Assembly (NCBI GenBank): GCA_037957365.1
Contig: JARHVA010000666.1
Coordinates: forward strand, 3,126,501-3,190,500
Source of the DNA: Torreya grandis
Taxonomy: Eukaryota > Streptophyta > Pinopsida > Cupressales > Taxaceae
Direction of reading: 5' to 3'
Length of the DNA: 64,000 bases
Part shown: in pieces, positions 22,706-34,476 of the stretch
Numbering within the stretch: the first letter of the stretch is position 1
Layout: the number at the start of each line of letters is the position of its first letter
Position numbers and translations under genes: made by a program
Notes under the pieces: generated by a model
The model's database searches: none
What the model saw: the letters and a program-made list of their open reading frames with translations, nothing else
Told to the model about the DNA's origin: nothing

Positions 22706-25199
22706 ACTGAGTAAAGAGATAGAAAGAGGAAATAAATGAATACACCTTGTTGGGTACATGAATCAATATATAAACCTGGTGACAACCTATGTGTGTGCAT
22801 ATATATAGTGATCAATTAGTTAATATATTATACTAATTTTATAGCTTTATCAATCCTCATGTGTGTGTGGCTCAAGAATTTAATTCAATTTTGACTCCAT
22901 CATTAGCCACCCCTACTTGGTGGGTCATGACCTGTGAATAGCTTAGATTAAACTAATAGTGTATCCAACCCTCTCATGTGGGTGGCTTAATAACTCAAAT
23001 AGGCTATGACTCCATCATGATCAACCCATGTGTAGTAGATGCATCTAAAACATAAATGTATAAAGTATTAAATCTATCAAATTGAGTATATTTAATTGTG
23101 TGTGTCATTTCTACAACCACTTGAGTACATTAGGTGACTCTGGGCCACTTAAGAATGCCAACCACTATAGATGGAGTAAACATGAAACTAATTATATCTT
23201 GTGATATGTTGTAAATCATATACAACATAGAGAATGACATAAAAAATTATTCCACCAAATCAATCGGTATGTAACTGAGCATATGGAAATAATGTGTCAT
23301 GCACGTGCCCCCAATTTGGTTTATGAGCATATTGACTTTGGACTGAATTATAATAATTGTATCTGAGTATTTAAACTAAATATGGTAATGTTCATGTCAT
23401 GCATGATGCCCCAAATCTTAATAATTGATATGAATATGAGCTAAGATAGAATGAATCTAAGCAAAAATTGAGTATAGCTAATAAACTTGTAACCAGATCT
23501 ATGTAAACCTGTACTCTACCTATTGTATTGTTTTGGCCAATATGAGTTTTTATGAAACTAAAACTATTGGATAATAGCACCGAATCTTGGATAGTAGTGT
23601 CATGTATCACTAGTGTTCTTATTTGGGTGCTAATGTCTTTTTAGGCTAAATTTTGTGTCACTATACTACTTTCTAAGTCACTATTTTTTCTCTATGTTTA
23701 CCTGAGTCTAATTTCTAAAACTCAACCTATGTGCTGAAAAATGTATTATGAGTGAAATATAGGAGCATGATATCTATGACAAACCCCTATGAATTCCCCT
23801 TATTTTGAGGGTGTTTGTTGAACCTATGCAAAATCTAACCTCAAAATAAAAAGCTCTGTAAAATATGTGTTAGTTAGAGCATATATTTTAATTGTGTAAT
23901 AATCAAATATAATGTGTACATACAACATCAGAATGTAAAAGCATTTAAGCATAAGTACGAAATGTAAGATGTATGTCATGTCTAGAAATACACAAGGGTA
24001 TCAAGATAGATTTAATCAATGTATGTAATAGCAAATTTACGTAAAACTGAGTAGTTGGCCAGGGGGATAGGGCATGATGTCCATCATGGCACCCAAGTAG
24101 GAAGGGTAGATGCATGAGGTCCCTCATGACATCTAAAATTGGTGTGTGTAGTAATCAAAGACAAGTGTCATGGCCATGATAGATACAAGAAAGCATATAT
24201 ACAAAACACATGAGGTATGCAAAATAAATCAAGGGGCCAAAATATAATGGACATGGGTACATGTCACTAAATCTAAGAAAATAAGAAATAGAAGAACATG
24301 TTCAAATGTCCACATACATAAGCAAAAATCAAGTTGGCTTAATGCCACATATAAGGACATGTTAAAATATCTATGTAAGTAATAAGGAAAGCACACACAA
24401 GGGACATGGGCACATATCCAAGACATACATACTATGAAAAGAGTGGCATAAGGCCAAATCACAATGAAATATTTAAATGCCCTTGAATAGAAGAAGCATA
24501 GAAACACAATCAAATCTAAACTATGAAATATAGAAATGAAAGCATGCATGAATATGTAATACAAATCTATGTAAGATCTAGGATGTACACATGCTAAGTC
24601 TAAAGTAGTAATATCCAAAAAAAAATTGAGTATGAATAGAAATGATCAATATCAAGATATAATAATTCAAAAACTAGAATGTAGTGTATGTAAGGATATA
24701 ACTTGGTGATCAAAACTATGAATAATGTGCCCTCAAGTGGGTGAATGTGTCAAGTGAATAAACATAGATCATTGTATATGCCCCTAATGGGTAGATACTA
24801 GCAATTCTGGATCAATGTAATGGACCTAAGTCTTGTAAGAAATCTGCATGCACTTGACAAGAACAAGTGAAACATGTAGTATGATAAAACTGACTATACT
24901 AAAATAGCTAGCATATGTAGTGTCTGGTAAATATAAGAAATATCGACATAATAATGCATAAAATCTATAAGTTTTATGTTTTTTGAGTAATTATTTAAAT
25001 GTTTTTGTGTTTTTGAAATATTGTATTATTTTATAGTTTATGGATATAAGTTATGTATAAGCAATATGCAAATGAAATATGTACAAGGAGCAAAGAGAGA
25101 AAAAATATGTACAAGACGAGAGAAATCATACTAAATAATGAGTCTCATGGGAGACTCACTATCATTGTGACCTATGTTAAATAAGGGAACTTTGATCGT
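22706..25199. other. Element A interior without recognisable coding
   Basis: About 2.5 kb between the gag-protease remnant and nested B. No pol domain could be read on either strand. It contains weak local duplications (22862-22930 against 22972-23040, period about 110) and repeated ACATG-rich phrases around 24240-24450. A small stretch near 23590-23640 resembles part of A's own LTR. It is probably the 3' untranslated region of A. Confidence 0.5.
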
Positions 25200-27441
25200 G
25201 TGTGTTGTGTGAAAGGGTAACTATGATCCCATGATCTATTGTACTAAGTAATCTGAATTTGTATATGTATCTACTTATGTAGTGGTGTTATTAATTTGTG
25301 GAACTAAATGTGGTGTGTTTTGAACTATAGGGGTCTTAGGAACACATCTAGTAGATTAATTTGAAGGTGACATAGGTGCCCTATGCAAATAACCTTTAGA
25401 ACCTAATAATACTGATCTTAGAAAAAAATGATTGGAAGAAGGCCCACTAGAATATGTGACATATATCTGATGCAAGGGTGTCTCTAATAATGGTCTCTAT
25501 GGGAGAATATGCATACATGTTGATATTATAGGAGTAGACCTCCCCTACACTAGTGGGTCTATTGAACTCTATGATGTATTAATAGGAACTATTCTCTAAG
25601 ATGTAACTAATAACTATGGTATATATGGTAATTGTGTTGGAACTATAATTGGTGACTGTGAAGTAATTTTCTATGGAATAGATAGAGGATACTCATCTGG
25701 AAGAACCTCAACTTTGACCACCTAATTTTCATGTATGTATTTTAGGTATATGTGCACTATGGATGGGATGGTGCATAGTTTTTATATCCATGGCCTACCC
25801 AATAACATAGTTTAATGCTCCATCAAGTGGCTATATGTGTTGGTTCAACCTGTAATAGAAGCACAATCTCTTTGATGGAGCATTAAACATGACCACTAAA
25901 ACAACTGATAACTATGTCTATAGGGAATATCTCCTACTCTAAATACCCCAAATACTATAAAAATATCATAGTGCACATGTTAATGCTTGACTCATTATCA
26001 ACCATAACACTCTAGTTAGGATGATGATCTATATAAATTTGTACAAAGTGTGCATGTAAATTTGTATCATCATCAAAAATATCCTATTCTAATAAGGTGA
26101 TGAGTGGTATAGCTATAACCATAGTATGGTGCATACCAATGATGTTATGTAATGGGTGTACCTCCTATGTAATAGTATGATATGAATTCGGTGGTGGATG
26201 TGCCTAATATGTGTAGTGAACTTCTAATGTGCTCCCTACCTCATTTGTTGTGTGCTTTGGAAATAGATCTAATAATATATTTAATTCCTTCACTTCTATT
26301 TTATGTACTTTTGGTGCCTCTGTGGACATACCCCATCAATAATGTTAGTCTCAATCAAGTCTTGTATCTTATGTTTTAGGCTTATGCATATATTTTTTAT
26401 ATGGCATAGTTCCTTGTGGCACTCACAAAATGCATTGGAATCATAGCTTTTTGGAAGAGGTCATGTCGTATCAACCTCTTTAATGGGAGGGAGAGATATG
26501 ACATTACATTCTAATAAATGTTGTAAAACCCATATTGGTGACTTTGGAAGCTTGGTGAAGATTCAACATTGAGGAGCTAATAAAACCAAGCGAGGAGATG
26601 GCTCTGAAGTTACGTTAATTGTGGAATTTTCATCACCCTTATTTTCAGTGGCCTTTACCTTGTATAGGGGCTTACTTGAACTCTTAGTAGTTAATTCTAA
26701 TCCATTGGTATATTTTAGTTTATCCATTGATAAAATCTTGACACTTCTTTCTTTTACTTTGTGGCATAAATATGTGAATGTTGAAAACTTTTTAAACAAG
26801 ATAGCTTCGTGTAATGTTGCTAATAGCCTCTATTTGAATATGTCTTGAAGTTATTTGTATGTTATGGAGATAGTCAATTTAGCTAATATAGTCTTGTATC
26901 ATAAGATGTACTCTTTGATATGTTCATTCTACTTTTGTTTCAACTATACAACTTGGGAATATGAGATCTTGTCACTGATAGTGATGGAGAAGTGTGATAA
27001 AAACATATCTACCAAAGGATTGAATATTGTGATAGATTGATTCGGTAAGTCATGAAACCATTGTAAGGAATAATCATTGGACATGCAATCTAAACATGAT
27101 ACATGAAAATCTCAGAGATGGTGCTCTGGGTCACCCTTGCCATCATATTTAATATAAATTTAGGTGCCATGAATCTAAATGGAAAGGCAGTTGCCTCTAT
27201 GTGATGTGCCAAAGGTTTATGTAAGAGAATATTAGAATCCAAGGCATGTGATGGCCTAGTGTCTCCCTTCTCAAGATGTAACACCTTATCCTATAGAATA
27301 TGAACCTCGTGCATAAGGGATTATACATATGGAGTAGAGTAACTAGCCATAAGAGGTGTAGTTGTCACTATAGGTTGTTAAATTAAAATTTTAAGTTATG
27401 CAAGCTGAGTTGGCCCCATTATAGGTGTAACAATGTTATTA
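25200..27441 (-). pseudogene. Element A gag-protease, second part
   Basis: The heavily mutated minus-strand frame shows gypsy gag and protease features. Around 26850-27040 there is a gag core with an LQWFHDLP-like block. An open segment at 26563-26799 holds a charged FKKFSTFTYLCHKVKERS region. A CxxH...GH...C-like spacer knuckle with an LK.KIQDLIET block follows near 26360-26460. A protease-like tail near 25780-25880 recalls the LLGRPW.H block. RT is not found downstream. The frame continues from 57774 across nested element D. Confidence 0.6.
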
Positions 27442-27446
27442 TCTAG

Positions 27447-28102
27447 TGTTGTCACTTGAACTTACACCCCTTGAGGATATGACAAGTCTCTCCTCATTCA
27501 AATGGCATAACGGAACCACTTTAGGGCTATGGGTGACCCAACTTTGAAGTGGATCTCTAGATTAGGGCTAATTCCCTTGATGTATCACTATGGCTCAAAC
27601 CTATTACTAACTCTTGTGGGGTGAAAAGGGAGAAGGATAATTTAAAAAATATATAATCTAGGGGAGGTGATACACCAAATAGTTTCTCTACACACGCCAC
27701 TTACAATGCACTTGGAACCAAAGACAAGCCTACACATACAGTTCATCCAATTCAACACTCCTCTTCTACATCAATTTTTCAAGCATGGGTTCTTGAAAAG
27801 AGCTTAGGCTAGGAGGACTTAGACAATAGGTCTTCTATAAATACTAATGAATGAGCTACTCATTATACCTATAATCCACATTAGAAACTTCTTGATGTCC
27901 TACAAAAGAGAGCTTTCAATTCACACAAGGCACTAAGAAGAGTAACATGTGAAGGTAAGCAAAACACACTTGCACAAGACCAACAACCAAAGCATGCACT
28001 TAGTGGAATTTTGAATGAGGTAAAATAGCATTATTCATTAATTCAAGGCAAAAATTTGGTAGGACTTCACCATACCCAGGTGGAGAGATTATGCCTCTTG
28101 AA
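27447..28102 (-). repeat. Inverted LTR copy at the left end of element D
   Basis: Read on the minus strand, this matches 57116-57768 in order: ATCTCTCCAC, the TTTTGCTTACCTTCACATGTT block, AAAGCTCTCTTTTGTAGG, then GAATGAGGAGAGACTTGTCAT and the terminus AAGTGACAACA. It therefore faces the opposite way to D's 3' LTR. It ends abruptly at 28102 against a plus-oriented LTR tail. Confidence 0.8.
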
Positions 28103-28141
28103 TGAGGAGAGACTTGTCATCTCCTCAAGGGGTGCAAGTTC
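28103..28141 (+). repeat. LTR tail of element D (5' LTR, truncated; continues at 34954-34969)
   Basis: The plus-oriented last part of the D LTR (GAATGAGGAGAGACTTGTCA...GGGGTGCAAGTTC) is interrupted by J and finishes AAGTTCAAGTGACAACA at 34969. Then comes the primer site. The first about 600 bp of this LTR are missing. Confidence 0.75.
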
Positions 28142-28614
28142 TGTTAGTGTAGGTTTTTATTTTTCCCTATTTTTTAATTAGGGAAATTATATATTTGTGC
28201 ATACATGGAGTTTTTGTACATTCATGGGATAGGCTAGCTTATGTGGAGATGTGTGTCATAGATGTGTCATAGGTGTCATAAGACTGTCATAAGTAACTCC
28301 TTTGACTGGAAATTCTGGGTATGAGAGTTACTTCTCTATTCTTAGCACCTTGTCACCACCTTTCATGGAGGAGTTATAGTCTATTCTTCGGGTGCTTTGA
28401 CCACCTTTTGTGGAGGAGTTACTTACGTACTCTCTTATATGTATTCTTCACTTTGGCCATCTTATGTTAATAGAATATTGACTTTTCTCCAAATTATCTA
28501 TGCAATTGTCTCTTATTTGATTTACTTTAACATTTTGTAGTATTCACTTGTTTCGTTCCGTGCAACCATGACTCATGCATCCTCGTTATTCAGACCTTGG
28601 TGAATCCTCTGATA
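28142..28614 (+). repeat. 5' LTR of element J
   Basis: 473 bp, TGTTAGTGTAGG...CCTCTGATA. The expected terminal CA reads TA by a C-to-T change. It includes a local repeat of GTGTCATAGATGTGTCATAG near 28250. Confidence 0.9.
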
Positions 28615-28627
28615 TGGTATCAGAGCC
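28615..28627 (+). promoter_or_regulatory. Primer binding site of element J (initiator Met-tRNA)
   Basis: TGGTATCAGAGCC directly after the LTR matches the 3' end complement of plant initiator tRNA-Met, the usual Ty1/copia primer. Confidence 0.95.
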
Positions 28628-30215
28628 ACCCTGGTAACTAGTTGTCTATTTTGTTATTGCTTTCATTAAAATCTAGAGCTTTGTTAAGGCATTTTTTTAT
28701 GAAATTTGAAAAATTTTGAGAAATATTGCTAGTTCTCCGTGCTCTTGTTCCTTCCATGGCTTGTTTGGTCTCTCCATATACATGTAGGAGGGATTTTGGA
28801 AGATCCAATAGTCTTGTTTCAGTCAATCAGCTTGCATATTTTGTGTTATAATTAGAAATGTAGGTTGTCACATGCCTTTACAATCTCTTGGTAGCTGATT
28901 CTACCTTTACATGCCCTTTTTTGGTTGTTGGGGTCATTTTTTCCAACTAAAGGCATCTATTTTACACTAGATCTGCATCTTTTATACATCAGCAAGAAAA
29001 ACACCTTTTGGGTTTTGTTTGCAGCCTAGAAAAACTATCTGGGTATCTTTCAATTTTTGCACACATTTTGTATACTTTGCAAAAATGCACTTAGAAAGCT
29101 ATAGCAGGACCCCTCTCCGTTGGCAATTGCAATTTTGAAGGCAGTTTTCAAATGCTTCGTTCTTGCTCATACAGACTCCTTTTCCCATGATTTTTTTTTT
29201 AATTTGGCTATATTTTCATGCTCTATGCACTAGTGCAAACGTTTTTTGATTTTGATGATATGATTTTTTAGAAATAGCAAATTCTCAGTCATGACATTGC
29301 ATAGTTCTCATTTTGGGAACTTTAGAGGATCATAACTTTCACATAAGACCACGTATCGAGATGATTATTTTTTTAAAAGTACATGATTTTTTGAGTAAAT
29401 CGCAGTGGTGCTATTTATTTCTCTAGATATTATGCCAAAGTTGTATTTTCATCATATGCTCTTCATGAGGGTTTTGTAATGTATTGAAATCAAGAACACT
29501 TAGTATTTCTTGTTAGTGGCAGTTGTAAATGCACTAATATAAAGTATCATATCATATTTTTTTAGGGGGGTTCTTTGATTGAGTAATATTTGAGTTTTTT
29601 TAAAGCTTGTATATTCGATTGTCGAAGACGAAGGGTGAGGCCCGAGTTGGCAGGAGGCCAATTCCCCCTCACAAAGACCTCTTTTGAATTTTTTACTTTG
29701 TGTCAAGTCTAATGAGTGGTTGGAAGGCCACTTTCTCTCTCAAAATAAGCATTTTTTTTAATATTTTAATGTTTTTTTGTAAAATTACTAGTTTACGAGA
29801 ATTAAAACTTTAAAATCTTGCAAACGATAGCTCAGATTCGAGTGTCATCTTTTGAAAAAGTGCTTAGTTTTCAATTTTTCACAACTTAAGCTAGATAATT
29901 GTCAAAAATGCACTACTTTATAAAGGGCCAAAAATTTGGGTCTTTCGAGATGCATTTTCAGCTGAGTTCAACATCTTGTTTGCTTAAAGTCTTACACTGA
30001 TTGCTCTAAGATGCATTCTCAGCTGATACCGACATCTTTTAAGTGTGCACTTTCATATTTAGGGGGGGCTCAACATTTTGTGGGGTGTGATTATTTTTCA
30101 ACACTTGCAATCTTTGCTTTCATTCTCCTTTCTGCATAATTTCACAACTTGCAATCAACACATCACCTAAATTCAGCTTAAAATAGATTATTTTCAACTT
30201 AAACCCCTAACACCC
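28628..30215 (+). other. Long untranslated leader of element J
   Basis: About 1.6 kb between primer site and gag, with no long plus-strand frame. It contains T-rich stretches and short G runs (around 29569 and 30062), and a repeated phrase at 29948 and 30008 (GATGCATTYTCAGCTGA). It may hold dimerisation or packaging signals. Confidence 0.6.
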
Positions 30216-31001
30216 TTCAACTATCATGAATGGAAGGTTAAAATATCAATCATTCTTAGAAGTAAAGGGTTGTATAAGATCACCATGGGTACTGAAGTAG
30301 AACCCAGCACTGATGTTGAAAAGGTCAAGTGGTACAACTGTAGTGATGAATCCTATAGATTACTGAGCTTGTTCGTGTCTCTAAAACTTCTTTTCCATTC
30401 AGAAACCTCCAAGACTCCCAAAGACATATGGGACACCCTAGAAACCTTATTTGGGAAGCTTGATGAGATGAGAGGTCATGAGCTCGAAAATAAATTCATA
30501 AGTCTAAGTCCTAACAACTTTGACAACCTATAGGACTTCTTCACTAAGTTTAAGGCCCTTAGATTTCAATTGAAAGAATGTGAAATAGAGAAAAAAGATG
30601 ACCAACTCATCCTTTCTATTCTCACAAAGTTAGGTCCAAGCTATTCAGTCTTTGTCTCCACTTTCCATGCCACAAAAAGTGCCCTTGGCGCTACATGGAA
30701 AATGCCTTCTTTGGATTCATTCATTATCGACTTGACTGGGAGCAAGATAAACTAATCCAAATGGGCACAATGAAGTCTACTCAACCCCAAGCTTTGATAG
30801 CTGGAAATGGTAAGGATAAGACTTCAACAAAGGAGAAGAAGAAAAAGAACAAGGACCAAGAGAAAAAAAAAAGAAAACAACAATCCTACCAAAAACAACA
30901 CTGAGTATTCCTCCTCCAATACTAAACCTAAGAAGGAAAAGGTTAAGTGTGCCTATTGTAAGAAGACAGGGCATGATGAACACAAATGCATGAAGAAATA
31001 A
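30216..31001 (+). pseudogene. Gag of element J
   Basis: A copia-type gag. The N-terminal part has LYKITMGTEVEPSTDVEKVKW, and the core includes TPKDIWDTLETLFGKLDEMR and DDQLILSILTKLGPSYSVFV. A lysine-rich tract is followed by a complete CCHC knuckle CAYCKKTGHDEHKC at 30949-30990. Stops interrupt near 30531, 30753 and 30999, all in one frame. It forms the particle and binds the RNA. Confidence 0.85.
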
Positions 31002-31610
31002 ATAGATCACCTAACTCATCTTCTATAGAAGCACAACATAAGTGTTCCTAAGTTCATCAAGCAAAATTCATCTACCCAAGATTCTACTAAGGAAAAAAGC
31101 AAGGGTAAGGAGAAAGAAAAGGGCAAAGCTCTTATAGCTATAGTAGCTTCTACATCTTCATGGGTCATTAACTCAGGTGCTTCTCACCACATGGGCTCTT
31201 CCTTAGTTAAGTCTTCATCTTTAGAGCCTTGTAGCATGACTTCAATTAGTTTGGGTGATGACACATCAGTTTCTATTGCAGGGAGAGGGTCAATTGAAAT
31301 GAAAGGAGGAACATTCAATAATGTTCTAAGTGTTCCTTCTCTTTCAACCAATCTCCTATCAGTGTACCAAATCACTCACATTGGTTGGGGCATGAGAGTT
31401 GAGTTTTCACCAAATTTAGTGGCTATCAGTGAGTTGCATAGTGATACTATAGTGGCAGTGGGTAGGGTAGATCATCAAGCAAGGTTATACATATTCTCAC
31501 ATTTTGCACTTGATTCTTCTCCAACAGCATTACTGACTCATTCAGATGGAGTTAGCAAATTATGGCATGATCGGTTTGGCCACCTTAACTACCACTACCT
31601 TGAATAACTT
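31002..31610 (+). pseudogene. Protease and gag-pre-integrase region of element J
   Basis: WVINSGASHHM at about 31163-31195 is the copia protease active site, with the catalytic Asp of DSGAS changed to Asn. A LGDDTSVSIAGRGSI block and a LSVPSLSTNLLSV block follow. The gag-pre-integrase segment ends LWHDRFGHLNYHYL. A stop follows at 31605. This copy lacks the catalytic residue. Confidence 0.85.
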
Positions 31611-32420
31611 TGCAAAAATGACATGGTCATTGGCTTGCCTTGTGTCCAATTCTCAAAAAGACTTTGTGAGGGGTGCTCCCTTGAAAAGCATCCCGAAGTA
31701 AAATTTGACAAAGGCAAAGCTTGGAGGGCTTCACAACCTTTGGAGTTAGTCCACAGTGATGTATTGGGACCCTTTCCCAAACCATCTTTCACAAGGGCCA
31801 AGTACATCCTCACTTTCATTGATGATTTATCTAGGTACACTTGGATATATTTTCTCAAACATAAGTCTGAAGTGTTTGAAAAATTTTTAGACTTCAAGGC
31901 TCTTGTTGAGAAATAGAGTGAAAAATCCATCAAGGTTCTTCAAATTGATAATGGAGGGGAGTATGTCAACAACAAGTTTGAGTAGTTTTACACCACAGAG
32001 GAGATTTATTTGTAGCACACAGTCACTTACAGTCCTTCACAGAATAGGGTTACAAAATGCAAAAATAGGTTCTTGAAAGAGATGGGTAGCTGTATGATTT
32101 ACTCCAAATCCTTAGCACCACAGTACTGGGCTGAATCCATCAATTGTGCTTGCTACATTCAAAAGAGGGTTCCTCACAAAGCTTTGAAAGGGATAACACC
32201 CTTTGAAGCTTGGCATAAAAGGAAACATGATGTTAAGCACCTTAGGGTTTTCAGATCCCTAGCCATGGACCGCATACTGAAGAAGAAACACAAAGCTATG
32301 AAACATCAGTCCAAGTCTTACATCTTTCTAGGATATCCAGATGGTGTTAAGGGGTATCACCTTCTAGTTTTGACCACTCATGAGTTGTTCATTGAGAGAA
32401 GTGTCTACTTTTAGGAAATT
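31611..32420 (+). pseudogene. Integrase of element J
   Basis: It contains the CEGCSLEKH knuckle, the first catalytic Asp in LVHSDVLGPFP, the second in QIDNGGEY (about 31950), and a third motif near 32040-32075 in which the expected Glu before the RKNR block reads Lys (TKCKNRFL). Loss of the Glu is a G-to-A change. The C-terminal part carries KRVPHKALKGITPFEAWH and FLGYPDGVKGYHL. Stops lie at 31914, 31983 and 32013. Confidence 0.85.
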
Positions 32421-32739
32421 CCTAGAGACTCAACACTTTGCACTTCTTCTCTCTCATTAGATCTACTTCTTCATGATGATTCCTCAGATTCAGATCAGCC
32501 ACAGTAGGTTCTTGAGCTAGAGACATCTTCTTCTTCTTTGAATTTAGATAGTGAGGATAGTGATGCAGAGTCATCCACCTCTAGTCAGTCAGAGGATGAG
32601 GAGTTATCGTCTAACTCACCCACTTTTGGGCCACTTTGGGCCAAACAGACACTTGAGAGTGTTGGCACTTGGGCAGGAGATCCTGCAGATGACAGACAAA
32701 CTCGGGGGGATTTTTAGAGAGATCCACATGCCTTCTTTG

Positions 32740-33500
32740 CTTTAGTTTTAGATCCACAGACTTTTTGAGAGGCATTGGGAGTACCTGAGTGGAATAGTGC
32801 TATGGAGGAAGAATATTCTTCCTTAATCAAAAATCACACTTGGGATTTGACTTCACTTCCTAAGGGAAGGAAGATGGTTTGATGTAGGTGGATATATCAG
32901 ACCAAGTTTGTAGTAGATGGGTCAGTTGATAAGTACAAGGCACGACTGGTCGCCAAGGGTTTCTCACAGGTGGCAAGCATTGACTACTCAGAGACCTTTG
33001 CACCCATTGCAAAGATGACTTCTATTCGACTCACCTTGGCTATTGCCATAGCACATGGTTGGGATGTGCACCAGATGGATGTGAAGAGTGCCTTTCTTCA
33101 CAGAGACCTAGAGGAGGAGATCTACATGGAGAAGCCACCAAGATTTGTTCAAGATTCTTTCTTAGTATGCAGACTTAGGAAATCTATCTATGGCCTCAAA
33201 CAGGCCCCTCGAGCTTGGTATGCCAAGATGGATTCCTTCCTTCTCATAGCAGGTTTCACTAGGTGCCATTATGATCCTAATGTCTACTTTTTATGGCAAG
33301 ATGACTCGCTCTTGATTCTAGTTCTTTATGTTGATGACCTTTTGATCACTGAGAGTTCTTCATCAGCTATTATAGTGGTGAAGGCATCTCTCTAGGATAG
33401 ATTTGACATGACAGACTTGGGTTTGTTGCACTACTTCCTTGGCATCAAGATTTCATAGTCAGATTTAAGGATTTCTCTTGCATAACCTAAGTATGCTCTT
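32740..33500 (+). pseudogene. Reverse transcriptase of element J
   Basis: A Ty1/copia RT. The ETFAPIAKMTSIRLTLAIA block is followed by VHQMDVKSAFLHRDLEEEIY, then IYGLKQAPRAWYAKMD and the catalytic LYVDDLLI at about 33325. The YVDD motif is intact. Stops occur near 32880 and 33395. It follows integrase in the same frame, as expected for copia. Confidence 0.9.
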
Positions 33501-34245
33501 GATTTATTGTCTCAATTTCACATGGCTGATTGCAAGCCATCTCTGACTCCCTTTCTATCAGGAGTCAAGCTTGAAGCTGACTGTTCTTCACCATTGGTTG
33601 ATGCCACTCAATATCAACAACTTGTTGGCAGTCTCATCTACTTGACTCACACCAGGCCTGACATATCATATATAGTGGGACTTGTTTGTAGATTTATGCA
33701 GGAACCTCATGAGCTGCATTGAAAATCAACTAAGAGGATCTTGCATTACATACAGGGTTCACATAGATATAGGATTCATTACAGATTTGGCATAGAGGTT
33801 AACTTGGTTGGATATATAGATTCAGACTGAGCTGGCGATTCACAAACTCGCAAGTTCACTTCTAGTTACATTTTCTCTCTAGGTTCTGGTCCTATCAGTT
33901 GGTCTAGCAAGAAGTAGAATGTTATTGCTATATCATCCACAGAGGCAGAGTATAGGGGAGTTGTTAATGTAGCTACTGAGGCTATTTGGCTTTAGGGGAT
34001 ACTTTTTGCATTTGGCATTCCTATCAGGTAGTGTAATCATCATTTATTGTGACAACCAGAGTACCATTCAGATTTGTAAGAATCCAGTTCAACACCAGTG
34101 GACCAAGCACATAGAGATTCACATGCATTTCATTCAAGAGCTTATTCATAGTCAGGTCATTGACTTGATATTTTTCCAGTCTTCGGAGCAGGTTGCAGAC
34201 ATCTTCACCAAACCTTTCATCGAGAGCAAGTTCATTCATTTATGA
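33501..34245 (+). pseudogene. RNase H of element J
   Basis: The connection LVGSLIYLTHTRPDISY leads into the RNase H: a degraded SDXAGD block near 33825, AISSTEAEYRG near 33935, then after a one-base frameshift near 34010 YCDNQSTIQICKNPVQHQ, HIEIHMHFIQE and ADIFTKP. The last block is the usual copia RNase H end. Confidence 0.85.
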
Positions 34246-34281
34246 GCTCTTCTTGGGGTGTAGTCCACATCTGCAGTAAAA

Positions 34282-34476
34282 TCATCTTCGGGGGGGGCAC
34301 TAGCCTCTTCATTTCTTTTATGTCTCTCTTTTGGGGGGAGTTTTTTCCTACATGCCTTCTCCTTTTCTCTATCTTATGGGAGATTGCATTTGTACATGGG
34401 TACCTCATCAGGCCTCATTATCGAGACCCATTTTATATTTCCACACTGCCCACCTAAGTTGCGCTTATGGGGGGGG
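34282..34476 (+). promoter_or_regulatory. Polypurine tract and two additional G runs of element J
   Basis: The tract directly before the 3' LTR is ATGGGGGGGG (34467-34476). Two more G runs lie upstream, at about 34290-34297 and 34331-34337. Only the last abuts an LTR. Confidence 0.75.

Noticed and set aside
24229..24618. 129-residue minus-strand frame in element A
   Set aside because: Composition (Cys, Leu, Tyr, Phe rich) and repeated ACATG phrases suggest chance openness in repeat-rich DNA; no retroelement or host domain.
25811..25886. Inverted pair TAATGCTCCATCAA / TTGATGGAGCATTA
   Set aside because: Short, and lies within the degraded gag-protease frame of A; may be chance, and no partner structure was found.
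27447..28102. A separate minus-strand element whose LTR is 27447-28102 and whose gag is 25200-27441
   Set aside because: The gag continues in frame on the far side of D (57774-58200), so it belongs to A; the LTR is of D's family.
28615..28627. Fragment of a tRNA-Met gene
   Set aside because: It is the complement of the tRNA 3' end only, placed directly after an LTR: a primer binding site.
30777..31010. Minus-strand frame over gag of J
   Set aside because: Antisense of the lysine-rich linker and CCHC knuckle of the plus-strand gag.
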